DNA of 64,000 nt, taken from a bacterium. Lineage in GTDB: Bacteria > SAR324 > XYD2-FULL-50-16. Made by a program: the position numbers and the translations under genes. A model generated the notes under the pieces. It ran no database searches. It saw nothing but the letters and a program-made list of their open reading frames with translations, and was not told where the DNA came from. Shown piece after piece: positions 35,356 to 44,754 of this stretch. Each line of letters starts with the position of its first letter. Positions within the stretch are counted from its first letter, which is position 1. The stretch covers positions 30,833-94,832 of the forward strand of contig JAHJTV010000080.1 of NCBI GenBank assembly GCA_018829445.1. Direction: 5' to 3'.

Positions 35356-36378
35356 TTAGAAATCAACTTTTCTTCCAAGTTCGCCGTATATCTTTTCCAG
35401 AATCCCGTTCATTCCCGGGGCATGTTTTGAATAAAGCGGGATGATCTTTTTTCTAAATTCCTTTCTTTTATCAGCTGTTAATTCAATAATGACATTGTTT
35501 CCTTCCGAAAGGATCTCTTTTTTGATTTGACTATTGATCTCTTCCTGTTTCTCACGTTGCCAGGTTTTTGTTTCCTCAACAGCTTCCATAATTATTTTCT
35601 GCTGTTGTCGTGTCAGTTTATTCCAGTTAACCTTGGAAAAAACCACCGGCAATGGCCCGTATAAATGGTTGGTCTCAATAATGTATTTTTGAACTCGATG
35701 AAATCCGGAGTTTTTAATGTTCTGATAGGGGTTCTCCTGAGCATCAAGTACCCCTTGTTGCAAGCTGGTTAGGACTTCTGAGAAGGCCATTGGGATAGCG
35801 CTTGCACCCATGGTGTTCCAGCCTTGAATATGGAGGGGATTTTCCATCACACGAATTTTTACACCTTTTAAATCTGATAAACTACGAATATTACGATTAG
35901 ATGTCATCTGTCGAAATCCCTGTGACCACCAGGAGATTATTTTGATATCCGCACTTTCAACAGCTTTCGCAATCTCCGTTCCAATTGGGCCGTCAAGAAT
36001 TTTCTCAGCTTCTTCTCGATTGTTGAAAAGATAAAGAAGATCAAACACTCTTGTCTTATCTGTAAACCCACCAAGGGCAGGAAGCGCTGGCAAGGCCATG
36101 TCAAGGGCTCCAAACTGAAGCGATTCAAGCATTTCACGATTTCCACCCATTTGGCCATTTGGGTATATTTGAAGCTTTATTTTTCCACCAGATTTTTTTT
36201 CGAGTAATTCTCCAAGTTTGATCGAGCCAAGATGTTCACCCCCCACTTCGGTGACAACATGCCCCAATTGCAGTGTCAACACATCAGATGCCGCTAATAT
36301 GGGTTTGCAAAACAATATCATCATCCCAACAGCGACTATAGAAGTGATCAAATTAAGTCTATTTTTAAGTCCGGTCAT
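35356..36378 (-). CDS. dctP: TRAP transporter periplasmic binding protein (DctP family)
   Basis: 340 residues. The signal peptide (TSIVAVGMMILFCKPILAAS) precedes LTLQLGHVVTEVGGEHLGSI, then SGGKIKLQIYPNGQMGGNRE, the DctP signature. SDLKGVKIRVMENPLHIQGW includes the Arg that normally salt-bridges the substrate carboxylate. I choose the ATG at 36378, since GGGAGA lies upstream and the signal peptide then begins MTGLKNRLN; an upstream ATG at 36423 adds 15 residues. It should bind an organic acid; nearby genes suggest a 2-hydroxy or 2-oxo acid. Confidence 0.9.
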   Translation of the reverse strand: MTGLKNRLNLITSIVAVGMMILFCKPILAASDVLTLQLGHVVTEVGGEHLGSIKLGELLEKKSGGKIKLQIYPNGQMGGNREMLESLQFGALDMALPALPALGGFTDKTRVFDLLYLFNNREEAEKILDGPIGTEIAKAVESADIKIISWWSQGFRQMTSNRNIRSLSDLKGVKIRVMENPLHIQGWNTMGASAIPMAFSEVLTSLQQGVLDAQENPYQNIKNSGFHRVQKYIIETNHLYGPLPVVFSKVNWNKLTRQQQKIIMEAVEETKTWQREKQEEINSQIKKEILSEGNNVIIELTADKRKEFRKKIIPLYSKHAPGMNGILEKIYGELGRKVDF

Positions 36379-36435
36379 GATACTTAATCTCCCTTTTGTT
36401 GTTATAATTTGAATGATTTCCATTTCAACAGGTTA

Positions 36436-37410
36436 CTAATTCAGAATATCCGTATTGACTAGGTTCTTTGGCCGCCCTTCTTTAAAAAACCGAACAATCT
36501 CTTGGGCTGCCTTTTCTCTTAATTCCGGGATTGCCTCTTCGGAATTCCAGGCTGCATGTGGTGTAATGACTACATTGGGAAGAGTAGCCAATTTTGCCAC
36601 TCCGTTAGGGGGTTCTGTTTCGAGTACATCCAATGCTGCTCCGGCGATGGACCGGCTTTTAATCGCTGTATATAAATCTTCTTCATTAACCAGGAATCCT
36701 CTGGCCGTGTTGATGAGATATGCGGATGATTTCATATGACCCAGGGTTTCCGCATTAATCATATGCTCGGTTTCAGGAGTTAATGGGACATGGAGGGAAA
36801 GCACATCAATTTCAGATAGAAATCTATTCAGATCTTGATATCGCTTAATCCCGTTTTGATCAAAAACACTATCCGTTTGGTAAGGATCGTAGCCTGATAC
36901 CTTCATCCCAAATGCTGCTGCACGGCGCGCAGTCATTTGACCAATTCCTCCGCATCCCCAAAGACCAAAAACCTTATCCTGTAAACGAGGAACAGGATCA
37001 GCAATGGTCATATCCCAGCCTCCTCCTCTAACCTGAGAATTCAGAGCTCCTATCTTGCGGGTTACTTCAAGCATAAGAGCAATAACATGGTCTGCCACTT
37101 CTCCCTGGCAATAATCCGGAACATTGCAAACCATTATATTTTGTTGGGTTGCGGTAAATAAATCAACCGTATTTATGCCGATACCCATTCGTACAAGTAG
37201 TTTACACTGCTTAAATGTTCTGAGGTTTTCCGCACCCATTGGGGTAAACAAAACCATCGCCACATCACAGTCCTGACCTTCTCTGCAAATCTCTTCCGGA
37301 GTCCCGGGACTGCCAAGCACAATTTCGGCGTCAATCTCTTTCAAAATGTTTTTCTCGATCTCCAAATCAGTCCATGATTTATCCGTCATGAATACTTTAA
37401 TTTTTGACAT
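36436..37410 (-). CDS. D-isomer-specific 2-hydroxyacid dehydrogenase
   Basis: 324 residues. Substrate domain first, then the NAD domain with GLWGCGGIGQMTARRAAAFG and the catalytic Arg in NTARGFLVNEEDLY, Glu in LDVLETEPP and His in ITPHAAWNSEEA. It reduces a 2-oxo acid or oxidises a D-2-hydroxyacid with NAD(H); subgroup features near phosphoglycerate/hydroxypyruvate dehydrogenases do not fix the substrate. The second ATG (37410) has a better-spaced AAGGAG than the first (37416). It lies in the TRAP operon and may act on what the transporter brings in. Confidence 0.88.
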   Translation of the reverse strand: MSKIKVFMTDKSWTDLEIEKNILKEIDAEIVLGSPGTPEEICREGQDCDVAMVLFTPMGAENLRTFKQCKLLVRMGIGINTVDLFTATQQNIMVCNVPDYCQGEVADHVIALMLEVTRKIGALNSQVRGGGWDMTIADPVPRLQDKVFGLWGCGGIGQMTARRAAAFGMKVSGYDPYQTDSVFDQNGIKRYQDLNRFLSEIDVLSLHVPLTPETEHMINAETLGHMKSSAYLINTARGFLVNEEDLYTAIKSRSIAGAALDVLETEPPNGVAKLATLPNVVITPHAAWNSEEAIPELREKAAQEIVRFFKEGRPKNLVNTDILN

Positions 37411-37554
37411 GCACATTTCTCCTTAATAAAATAACAAAATGAACCACTATGCTGCGAACCTCGTTCCATGATCCAAGCATGGTCATGGAGTTCTCTTTTT
37501 ATTACTGAAGTGAATGGTCTGTGATTAATATTTTCAGCTTTTTCAAATCATTAT

Positions 37555-38346
37555 CTAACTGTAAAGATCCGGTCGTCTCATATCGAACACCTTTAATTGT
37601 TTTCGTATTTCCTCAACTTTCGAAGGATCAAAACAGATGAATGTTCCTTCTTCTTTTTCCGCGGATCCTTCGTAAAGGATTTCCCCCCAAGGATCTATAA
37701 CCATTGATGACCCGCCAAATATTGTCCCTTTCGATTCTCCGACTCTGTTACAGGCAACTACAAACATCATGTTTTCTATCGCCCTGACTCTCAAAATAGC
37801 TTTCCAATGATCAATTCTTGCCTTTGGCCATTCTGCGGAGACAAAAAGCACTTCTGTCCCTTCAACTGCATATTTTCTCAGCCATTCGCAGAACCTGATA
37901 TCATAGCAGATTACACAACCAGCCGTTGTGCCGGTCCAATCAAAAACACATTGACGATTTCCGGCTTTCAGGTAATCGGGCTCATCCATTAAAGGGAAAA
38001 GATGCGCTTTATCATAATGATTAACCAACTTTCCGCTCGGATTAATAATCTGGGCTCTATTAACAACGCCACTTTTCGTTTTGGCTAAGACCGAACCCCC
38101 AATAAACCAAACACCGTATTTCTGTGCCAGATTTCCCAGAAATTCTGCTGAAGAGTTTCCTTCGGGATCAGCAATTTCTCCGGCGTTTTCCAGGTCATAA
38201 CCAACATCCCAGATTTCAGGAAGTACAATTGCCGTTTCATCGGAAGCTGGCTTAAAATGCGCCTTCATCCAATCAGCAACTCTTTGGAAATTTGCTTTTC
38301 TATTTCCAATCTTAATATCGATTTGAGCCAGGCCAACACGTAACAT
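37555..38346 (-). CDS. Carbon-nitrogen hydrolase (nitrilase superfamily)
   Basis: 263 residues with the nitrilase triad: Glu in IVLPEIWDVG, Lys in NHYDKAHLFP and Cys in GCVICYDIRFCEWL. The length and the CYDIRF motif fit omega-amidase (Nit2)-like or carbon-nitrogen hydrolases that split amides of 2-oxo acids or N-carbamoyl compounds. First gene of the operon, 138 bases after a TGGTATACCA operator. With the dehydrogenase and TRAP genes it suggests that an amide or N-acyl carboxylate is imported and broken down. Confidence 0.85.
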   Translation of the reverse strand: MLRVGLAQIDIKIGNRKANFQRVADWMKAHFKPASDETAIVLPEIWDVGYDLENAGEIADPEGNSSAEFLGNLAQKYGVWFIGGSVLAKTKSGVVNRAQIINPSGKLVNHYDKAHLFPLMDEPDYLKAGNRQCVFDWTGTTAGCVICYDIRFCEWLRKYAVEGTEVLFVSAEWPKARIDHWKAILRVRAIENMMFVVACNRVGESKGTIFGGSSMVIDPWGEILYEGSAEKEEGTFICFDPSKVEEIRKQLKVFDMRRPDLYS

Positions 38347-38485
38347 CCTAATTCTCCATATTTTTTCTTGAGATTTCTATTTTTCAATACCAAACATTCT
38401 GCAAATTACACTGGCTGTCTTTTAAAAAGAATCATTTTAAACATCAAAAATTGGATTTAAAAAACATCAGGTATATTAAAAGTTA

Positions 38486-38526
38486 TTTGGTATACCAAAA
38501 TTAGTTATTTGATTATTTAGTGTCAA
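38486..38526 (-). promoter_or_regulatory. Promoter with GntR-type operator O1
   Basis: On the minus strand a consensus -35 box TTGACA (38526-38521) is followed by 17 bases and a -10-like TAATTT (38503-38498). The perfect palindrome TTTGGTATACCAAA (38486-38499) overlaps the -10 end. TGGTATACCA fits the TNGTNNNACNA-like palindromes bound by FadR/VanR-type GntR proteins. It controls the nitrilase-TRAP operon by position. Confidence 0.68.
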
Positions 38527-38870
38527 GCTTTTTTTTGGCTATTTAGATTTAACATAACACCGTATATTTCATAATTTATTAATATTATAATGAATATAGA
38601 ATTATTTTTATGACAATAAGATGTTTTTTTCTGAATATGTGAGTTACCAAAAACAAGTTTTAATGAGCTAAACAAAAAGCATATGCCATATCTTAAAACA
38701 AGAAACCGACTCCGGGTTTTAACTGATACATGATTTAAAAAATAAACGATTAACAGACAGAAATAATAGATATAAACATGTGTATTATCGAAGAATATTT
38801 ACCGGAAACCAGCACACAAGGGAGAACAAGACTGTAACGAAAATCATCAAAATGTATATTAGAAGCTATA

Positions 38871-38880
38871 TGGTATACCA
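38871..38880. promoter_or_regulatory. Second GntR-type operator O2
   Basis: The same perfect core TGGTATACCA, flanked by TA and AAAA, about 385 bases from O1 and 175 bases past the gntR stop. No promoter is obvious beside it; a looping or auxiliary site is my inference. Confidence 0.55.
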
Positions 38881-39054
38881 AAAATGGAAAAGTTACATTT
38901 AATCCGTCATTGATGCTTTTCTTAAATTATTTTTTGGAAAGCCTTTATCACTCTTACAGGAAAAAGAGATGGAAGAGTTGGATCTACGGTTGGTAGGCAA
39001 GTTGATTTAAAAGACTATCGACAGCAAGGGAGTTAATCTCTTCCTGGAAGAAAT

Positions 39055-39741
39055 CTACTCTTTTTTTGCGCTGCCATCGGAGTTTTCCTGATTGTCAAAT
39101 TTCATACTATAGGCTTTTAGAATCATTTCATAATGATCCTTCATGCTGGTTACTGTTTTCTCACAGTTTCTTTCCCAGAAGCCGTCAATCAGATTTTCGT
39201 GTTCTGCTATAATTGATTCCGGATGTCGATTTTCATGAACGGAGTAGAGTGCAATTCGTGTGATTTCATCTCGAATACGGTCCCAGATTTGATTTAATCT
39301 TTCGTTTTTAAGATGCTCAACAATAATCGAATGGAACTTCATATCTTCCCTGTTGAACGTGATGGGATCGTCGATGTTCTTTTTCATGGCATTTAAAACG
39401 GGCACCAATAATCCGGCGATCAATCTTGGCTCTTCCGAAGAAAATATAGTATTAATCGAAAATATTTCAACCATTTCCCGAAGCATAAAAACTTCTTGAA
39501 CGTCTTTAACGCTGATATCCCGAACCACTGCTCTTTTTCTATCCTGCAAAATAACCCAACCATCCTGTGCTAGTCTTTTCAATGCTTCACGAACAGGGGT
39601 TCGACTTGTTCCCAGTGCGTCAGAAAGCGTTCTTTCCAATAAAACGGAATTTGGGGGCAACCGCAGCTCCTTAATTCTTTCCTTAAGATCCAGGTAAACA
39701 GTATTTGATAAATTTTGTTTTGTTTCTCGATCCTTTTTCAT
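39055..39741 (-). CDS. GntR-family transcriptional regulator (FadR subfamily)
   Basis: 228 residues. N-terminal winged helix: PNSVLLERTLSDALGTSRTP then VREALKRLAQDGWVIL, the GntR signature. The C-terminal helical FCD ligand domain contains FHSIIVEHLKNERLNQIWDR and HENLIDGFWERN, whose His/Asp residues can bind a metal and a carboxylate. The frame extends to 39948 but the ATG at 39741, with GGATGG upstream, gives the standard length. Encoded upstream of the TRAP/nitrilase operon on the same strand; the TGGTATACCA palindromes nearby are the probable sites. Confidence 0.88.
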   Translation of the reverse strand: MKKDRETKQNLSNTVYLDLKERIKELRLPPNSVLLERTLSDALGTSRTPVREALKRLAQDGWVILQDRKRAVVRDISVKDVQEVFMLREMVEIFSINTIFSSEEPRLIAGLLVPVLNAMKKNIDDPITFNREDMKFHSIIVEHLKNERLNQIWDRIRDEITRIALYSVHENRHPESIIAEHENLIDGFWERNCEKTVTSMKDHYEMILKAYSMKFDNQENSDGSAKKE

Positions 39742-40112
39742 AGACCATCCTTGTTTTGAAAAAGAAACAGGATAATTGTCTTTTTTTTGTTTTGATGTTC
39801 CATTGCTTGAGTTTTGTTGGCGGTTTTTATTGTAAACACTGCAATCAATAACGTTATAGGTGTTTGCGTTTTGATTGGAATATACTCTAAATTTAAATAT
39901 CAAAATAGAGAATATCTCAATACTTGAATTCTTTGAAGTTATGATCAACGGATTAAGATGTCAACAAGTGAAGCGCAGTCAGTTCATTTTACCATTGGCC
40001 AGAGCAAAAGATTTAATGGGGGGATTTCAAGGGAAGTAATCCTTACTTATTGGATAGTGGTGTGTGAATGCGAGCTAATGTCAAGTAATTAAACAACACT
40101 GATTGTAATAGA
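39742..40112. other. Intergenic region
   Basis: About 370 bases between the moxR operon terminator and gntR, A/T-rich, expected to contain the gntR promoter. I see no gene or clear site. Confidence 0.4.
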
Positions 40113-40149
40113 AAGAAAAAAACCATTGAAGCAAGAATCATCAATGGTT
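40113..40149 (-). terminator. Intrinsic terminator of the moxR operon
   Basis: On the minus strand AACCATTGA and TCAATGGTT form a 9-bp stem with an 11-base loop immediately after the DUF4129 stop codon, followed by TTTTTTTCTTTC. Clear stem plus T-run. Confidence 0.85.
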
Positions 40150-41549
40150 CAGTTTGAGATAAACCAGGCTTTCAGTCTCATGGGCCAGTATATGGGAAGA
40201 GACAACCTCTTTTGGGTGCACCTGGCGTTGTATTTTTGTTCGGGAGTGAGGAGATGGTTTCCATATATTTCCTGATTAATCAGATTAGTAAGCTGGAAAA
40301 TCTGCTTTTCTAGGATCGGAAAGTTTCCTGCAAGGCGGTAACCGTATTCCAGGGGCGTTTCCGATACTTGCAGCTGAGTGCCGCTGGATTTACCCCATTT
40401 TACCAGAATGGCATAAAATTCCCTGGCACTGTCCGGTTTTTGGTAATGGCCGATTATCCACTTAATGCACGCTTTCAGAAACATTTTGATTTTTAAAATC
40501 CACCGGGGAAAACTCCAGTGTGTTATTCCGATCCGATCGGTGGATCTAGATTCCCGTAATAGCAGTTTGATGATCAAGCGAATGGTCACAAACAGGACTG
40601 TAAGACTAACTATGATCAATAGTGCGATCAGGCTCCACTTGATTATTTCATGGAAAACTCCGCCCTCGGAACTGTTTCCCTCAAGATTGAGCCCGCTATT
40701 CTGGGACGCGGATACTTGGGCGCTGGCAGCATTAGCGGACCGCTTGGTTCCCCACATGAATCTGATAATACTAATCAAGACCTGGCCGACAGGGGCTCCC
40801 GCCTTTTTTAAAATCACTGAAAGTGCTTCTGCGGTGGTTGAGAGTTGAGGGCTGAACAACAAAACAATACTAACTCCTGCCATCAGCACCAGGAATGAAA
40901 ATCCAAGTGCAATCCCGGCTTTATGAAATCCTGCTGCGAAAGATCTGTTGTCTTTAAGTGATACCAGAGTCAGGCTGATAGACAGTAATCCCAATAGAAA
41001 AAAGGGGATATACTGGATCTCTGCTGCTTGCATGCGAAGGGATGTCTCAAATCGGACGGTAATCATTGACTCGATTATCAGGAGAAGAACAAAAGCAGTA
41101 ATCCCCAGGTCAAAACGATTATACATGTTGCTGCTGTCCAGAGGTTTGGAAACGGCTATTGATCCTCTTTTCCAAATCATAATCGAAACCACCACCAGCA
41201 GCACAATGAGGAGCCAATCCCAGCCTCCTTTGTCAGGTGATATCAAACGATGGAATGCAAGCTGTTCAGGGTGATTGTTGAACTTAAAAATAAAGAGTTG
41301 GATTGTTGTAAAAAATATCAGTGTAAAGGTGATCCAATGAATCAGCAGAACCTGTATTACTAGCCGTTTCTTGCGAAAACAGAATCGGGTGCTAAGGGAT
41401 CCGCCAAAAAACAGAGCGATTGAAAACAGAATGGGTGCTCGGAGGTTAAAAACAGATAACAATAAAAATGATAGCCAGGCTTGAAGCCAACATAGTTCCA
41501 TTCCTGAGCTAGCCAGATAGGTGAGACTTCCTCCCTTATTTGTTGTCAT
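40149..41549 (-). CDS. DUF4129-domain membrane protein
   Basis: 466 residues. About six hydrophobic helices occupy the first 250 residues, including LGLLSISLTLVSLK and AGIALGFSFLVLMAGVSIVL; another helix (WSLIALLIIVSLTVLFVTIR) precedes a cytoplasmic C-terminal domain with ETPLEYGYRLAGNFPILEKQ, the DUF4129 signature. Family members usually accompany MoxR, DUF58 and transglutaminase-like proteins. Here no transglutaminase domain is seen. Third gene of the operon, 1 base after the DUF58 stop. Role unknown, probably in an envelope stress or maturation complex. Confidence 0.8.
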   Translation of the reverse strand: MTTNKGGSLTYLASSGMELCWLQAWLSFLLLSVFNLRAPILFSIALFFGGSLSTRFCFRKKRLVIQVLLIHWITFTLIFFTTIQLFIFKFNNHPEQLAFHRLISPDKGGWDWLLIVLLVVVSIMIWKRGSIAVSKPLDSSNMYNRFDLGITAFVLLLIIESMITVRFETSLRMQAAEIQYIPFFLLGLLSISLTLVSLKDNRSFAAGFHKAGIALGFSFLVLMAGVSIVLLFSPQLSTTAEALSVILKKAGAPVGQVLISIIRFMWGTKRSANAASAQVSASQNSGLNLEGNSSEGGVFHEIIKWSLIALLIIVSLTVLFVTIRLIIKLLLRESRSTDRIGITHWSFPRWILKIKMFLKACIKWIIGHYQKPDSAREFYAILVKWGKSSGTQLQVSETPLEYGYRLAGNFPILEKQIFQLTNLINQEIYGNHLLTPEQKYNARCTQKRLSLPIYWPMRLKAWFISN

Positions 41550-41550
41550 A

Positions 41551-42753
41551 TTACTTATCCACCAAAAGATCTATCAGACCATATCGGAGACCAGATCCGG
41601 CATCTCCCTGATCAGTATTGATTTGGTTTTCCGGCACTGCTGTTATATTGATAGCCGGTATGCGGGTTTCATACAGAAACCGAATGGCTGAACCTGGTTG
41701 ATAGGAAAAGTACATGCAACTGACTCCTATTGGAAATTGACGGTTCGCCTGCAACAATCTTTCTATTTCCATTAAAGGGTCGGGTTGAATTCCTGCCAGC
41801 GTTTCAAGTAGATTGGGTATGTGAGAGGCTCCTCTTGTTATCGCCTGATAGCCCTGCCCTGCTCTGATGGTAGAACAATTTGTTAAAAAACCGACTGCAT
41901 AGTGCTGGGAATCCAGGAGAACCGCAAGGGAGGCTATTACTTCAATGGATTTTTCGAACGCTTCCCGGGTATCTTTCTCATTAAAGCCATCCGCCTCCAG
42001 AATTAACAGGATCTTCTCCTGCTCAGTCGGTTCGAAAATCTTTTCCTGAAGCTTTCCGTGACGGGCACTGGCCTTCCAGTGAATATTTCTGGCGGGGCTC
42101 ATATCACGATAATCCCTTGTTCCCAGCAAATAAATAGGGTCCTGTACCGGGCTGGTGTTGGCCGGTTTGCCGAACATGATTTGTTTTAGAATCGGGAACG
42201 GTTTTAGAGGAATCAGGCGCGGATAGACCGTAATGTCCACATTGTGCCGGATGGTTTTGAGCTTGGGGAAGAACCCGAAAAAATCCCCGGTAATCAATCG
42301 CGGAGATCCGGTTTTATAAATTCCCCTTTTTTCAGGTCTAAGCTCTCTGTGAATAGATAGCCTTTGGTACCAGAGCATGCCGCTATTTTCAGTGATGACC
42401 ATTTCCTCCTGATCAGATACCAGCATTCCGGTGAGAGTCAGTTTGAGCTTGAGGATAACGGGTAGCAGCTTGTTGTTTTCAATGTCGATGGTAAGGCTGG
42501 CCTTTTCTCCCGGAAAAATTCGGCTCCTGTTTACCGATGCTGAGTAGTGGAGATTTTTCAGGCTTAATCTACTCCAGACTCTCAAACCTATTCCCAGGAT
42601 CAGGAGGATCAAAGAAAAGATGACCAGACTACGCTGATTGTATATCAAGGCAACAAACAGGGCTATTCCCGTAAAAATCATCAGCAGCAGGATAAAATAA
42701 ATACCTTGCGAGATCTCATCGTAAGGCTGGCGAATCAGATGTTCTTCATTCAT
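41551..42753 (-). CDS. DUF58 (VWA-like) protein
   Basis: 400 residues. Two N-terminal helices (IYFILLLMIFTGIALFVALI and SLVIFSLILLILGIGLRVWS) precede a beta-rich part, then the DUF58 signature YRDMSPARNIHWKASARHGK and LLILEADGFNEKDTREAFEK, resembling a von Willebrand A domain with a MIDAS-like region. In MoxR-type systems the VWA/DUF58 partner is thought to hold the client protein while the ATPase acts. It overlaps the moxR gene by eight bases and is translationally linked to DUF4129. Confidence 0.88.
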   Translation of the reverse strand: MNEEHLIRQPYDEISQGIYFILLLMIFTGIALFVALIYNQRSLVIFSLILLILGIGLRVWSRLSLKNLHYSASVNRSRIFPGEKASLTIDIENNKLLPVILKLKLTLTGMLVSDQEEMVITENSGMLWYQRLSIHRELRPEKRGIYKTGSPRLITGDFFGFFPKLKTIRHNVDITVYPRLIPLKPFPILKQIMFGKPANTSPVQDPIYLLGTRDYRDMSPARNIHWKASARHGKLQEKIFEPTEQEKILLILEADGFNEKDTREAFEKSIEVIASLAVLLDSQHYAVGFLTNCSTIRAGQGYQAITRGASHIPNLLETLAGIQPDPLMEIERLLQANRQFPIGVSCMYFSYQPGSAIRFLYETRIPAINITAVPENQINTDQGDAGSGLRYGLIDLLVDK

Positions 42754-43681
42754 GGATCGGAACCGGAATGTGTTGGACGATCTGATTTAGAATTTCGGAA
42801 GTTACAGCACCTTTCAATTTTTCATGGTCTTTTAGAATTAACCTGTGGGCCAGAACAGGCAGGATGAGCTGCTTGATATCATCGGGGAGGACATAATCAC
42901 GGCCATTGAGAGCCGCCAATGACTGAGCCGCACGCATTAAACCAAGCGAACCCCGTGGGCTGGCACCGTATTGCAATTGCTCATTTTTTCGAGTTGCTCC
43001 AACAATCTGTGATATATAAGTTTTTATCGGCGATGAAACGCGAACCTGCTTCCTCGTTTCCTGCATGGCAGTGATTTGATCCGGCTGAAGAACGGGTTCA
43101 AGCTCATTCAAGGGATCATCCTCCTGAAAACGATCCATGATTTGAATTTCCTCCTCCGGGGTGGGGTAACCCAGGTGGATTTTTAATAGAAATCGATCCA
43201 GTTGCGCTTCGGGCAGGGGGAAGGTTCCTTCCAGTTCGATGGGATTCTGGGTAGCCATCACGAAAAAGGGGCGGGGAAGGCTTTGTGTCGTTCCATCCAC
43301 AGTCACCTGGTACTCTTCCATGCTTTCCAGAAGGCTGGATTGGGTTCTGGGAACGGTGCGGTTGATTTCATCAGCTAGCAGGATATGGGTGTCCACCGGA
43401 CCGGGCTGAAATTCAAAACTGCCAGTTTGCTGGTTGTAAATGTTAAACCCCGTGATATCAGCAGGTAGCAAATCAGGTGTGAACTGAACCCGTTTAAACC
43501 GTCCATCGATACTTTTGGCCAGTGATTTTGCCAGCAGGGTTTTTCCCACCCCGGGTACGTCTTCGATTAAAACGTGCCCCTCACTCAGGAGTGCTACCAG
43601 AAGAAGTTCAATCGATTCTTTCTTGCCGATAATGACTTTCGAAATATTTTCCTTTAATAGTCTGCAACCACTGAAATCCAT
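42746..43681 (-). CDS. MoxR-family AAA+ ATPase
   Basis: 311 residues with Walker A EDVPGVGKTLLAKSLA, Walker B HILLADEINRTVPRTQSSLL, sensor 1 in FVMATQNPIELEGTFPLPEA and the Arg finger QLDRFLLKI. This is the chaperone-like MoxR branch. First gene of a three-gene operon with DUF58 and DUF4129 proteins, the widespread but poorly understood MoxR-VWA arrangement for maturation of membrane or periplasmic complexes. Starts at ATG 43681. Confidence 0.92.
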   Translation of the reverse strand: MDFSGCRLLKENISKVIIGKKESIELLLVALLSEGHVLIEDVPGVGKTLLAKSLAKSIDGRFKRVQFTPDLLPADITGFNIYNQQTGSFEFQPGPVDTHILLADEINRTVPRTQSSLLESMEEYQVTVDGTTQSLPRPFFVMATQNPIELEGTFPLPEAQLDRFLLKIHLGYPTPEEEIQIMDRFQEDDPLNELEPVLQPDQITAMQETRKQVRVSSPIKTYISQIVGATRKNEQLQYGASPRGSLGLMRAAQSLAALNGRDYVLPDDIKQLILPVLAHRLILKDHEKLKGAVTSEILNQIVQHIPVPIHE

Positions 43682-44276
43682 TCAGTTCCCCTATATTGAT
43701 GTTTCCGCAAAAACAACCTGACATTGTGAAATACTACCCCTGGTTTTGTCTAATGAAAAGTACAAACCGAATTTTTATTTGATGTAATCCCTTGGTTCCA
43801 GATAGAATAAATAGGCGCCTTAAGAATATACGTGTTTTTCTTTCAGATTGGGAAGTTTTTTGGACAAAAACGCACGGGGGGCACCAAAAAGTTACAAATT
43901 GAAATATGGATGGACAAGGCGTTGTTTTGCCCACAGTTATCCGTGTATTAGGAAGGTAGGGTAGGAAACGATTTGCTCGCACATCACTAACAATGCTCAT
44001 TGCCCTAAGCTTTTTAATGCACCCGATGCGCGTTGCTCGGGGCTATGTCGCTCCCTCCCCTTAGTTGTTGTCAAGGTTAAAAACTTGGTTATAAAATACC
44101 GAATACAAAAACATTAAATTTCTAACAAATTGGCTCGGAAGATATTGATGTTTTTGAAAAAACAGATTCAAATGAAGCTGTCCGTATCATGCGTAATGGT
44201 TCATATTATGAGCTATTCAGTTAATCTTAAGGTATTATATTGATCGTGCAAACATAACCAATAAAGACTAAGACCG
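43682..44276. other. Intergenic region with a possible coding relic
   Basis: About 595 bases. At 44132-44224 a plus-strand frame reads SEDIDVFEKTDSNEAVRIMR, then NGSYYELFS and a stop, with protein-like composition but no start codon; it may be the 3' end of a lost gene. The rest shows no gene. Confidence 0.35.
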
Positions 44277-44672
44277 ATGACAAAAATTGGAAGAAATTCT
44301 CCATGTCCATGTGGTAGTGGAAAAAAATATAAAAATTGCTGTAAGGCGAAGGATGACCAAGTGATGCAAAGTGAACTTCCACCAGGCCGTTTCAGTTATA
44401 AATCTGGCAGCTATGGTGGATCTGCTGGCTATGTGCCTTCAATTTTATCATACAAGGAAACCGGATCTGACACCTGGGTCGAGCATTTCTGTCTTGTAAA
44501 TCCCGATGCAGTATTTGATGACGAGGACTCTGCATCAGAACTGGCCGAAAAACACCTGGCAAGTGCCTACAAAATAATTGCTTCGGGAGGCAGTCCTCAG
44601 GAGTTTGCTCTTTCCTTGCGTCAAAAAGGATACAAGAGTGTCTCCGATTTCAAAATTATTAAAGAAACCTGA
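44277..44672 (+). CDS. SEC-C motif protein
   Basis: 131 residues. Begins with a textbook SEC-C zinc motif, RNSPCPCGSGKKYKNCCK (Cys-x-Cys-x8-Cys-Cys), as found at the SecA C-terminus and in many small proteins. The rest (EHFCLVNPDAVFDDEDSASE and KIIASGGSPQEFALSLRQKG) has no recognised catalytic site. Preceded by a weak ribosome-binding site (GACTAAGACCG). The motif may bind SecB-like partners, ribosomes or nucleic acid; the function is not known. Confidence 0.75.
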   Translation: MTKIGRNSPCPCGSGKKYKNCCKAKDDQVMQSELPPGRFSYKSGSYGGSAGYVPSILSYKETGSDTWVEHFCLVNPDAVFDDEDSASELAEKHLASAYKIIASGGSPQEFALSLRQKGYKSVSDFKIIKET

Positions 44673-44754
44673 ACGATATATTCGATCGTTTCAATTGGCG
44701 TGCAATAGGTATCTCGCTGAAGTTCAGCGGGAACAAGCATAAAATGAATCTACC

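Larger units (their letters stand above)
38347..39054. other. Long A/T-rich regulatory region between gntR and its likely target operon
   Basis: About 700 bases, strikingly A/T-rich, with no gene. Contains the promoter/operator at 38486-38526 and a second operator half-kilobase upstream at 38871-38880. Confidence 0.6.
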
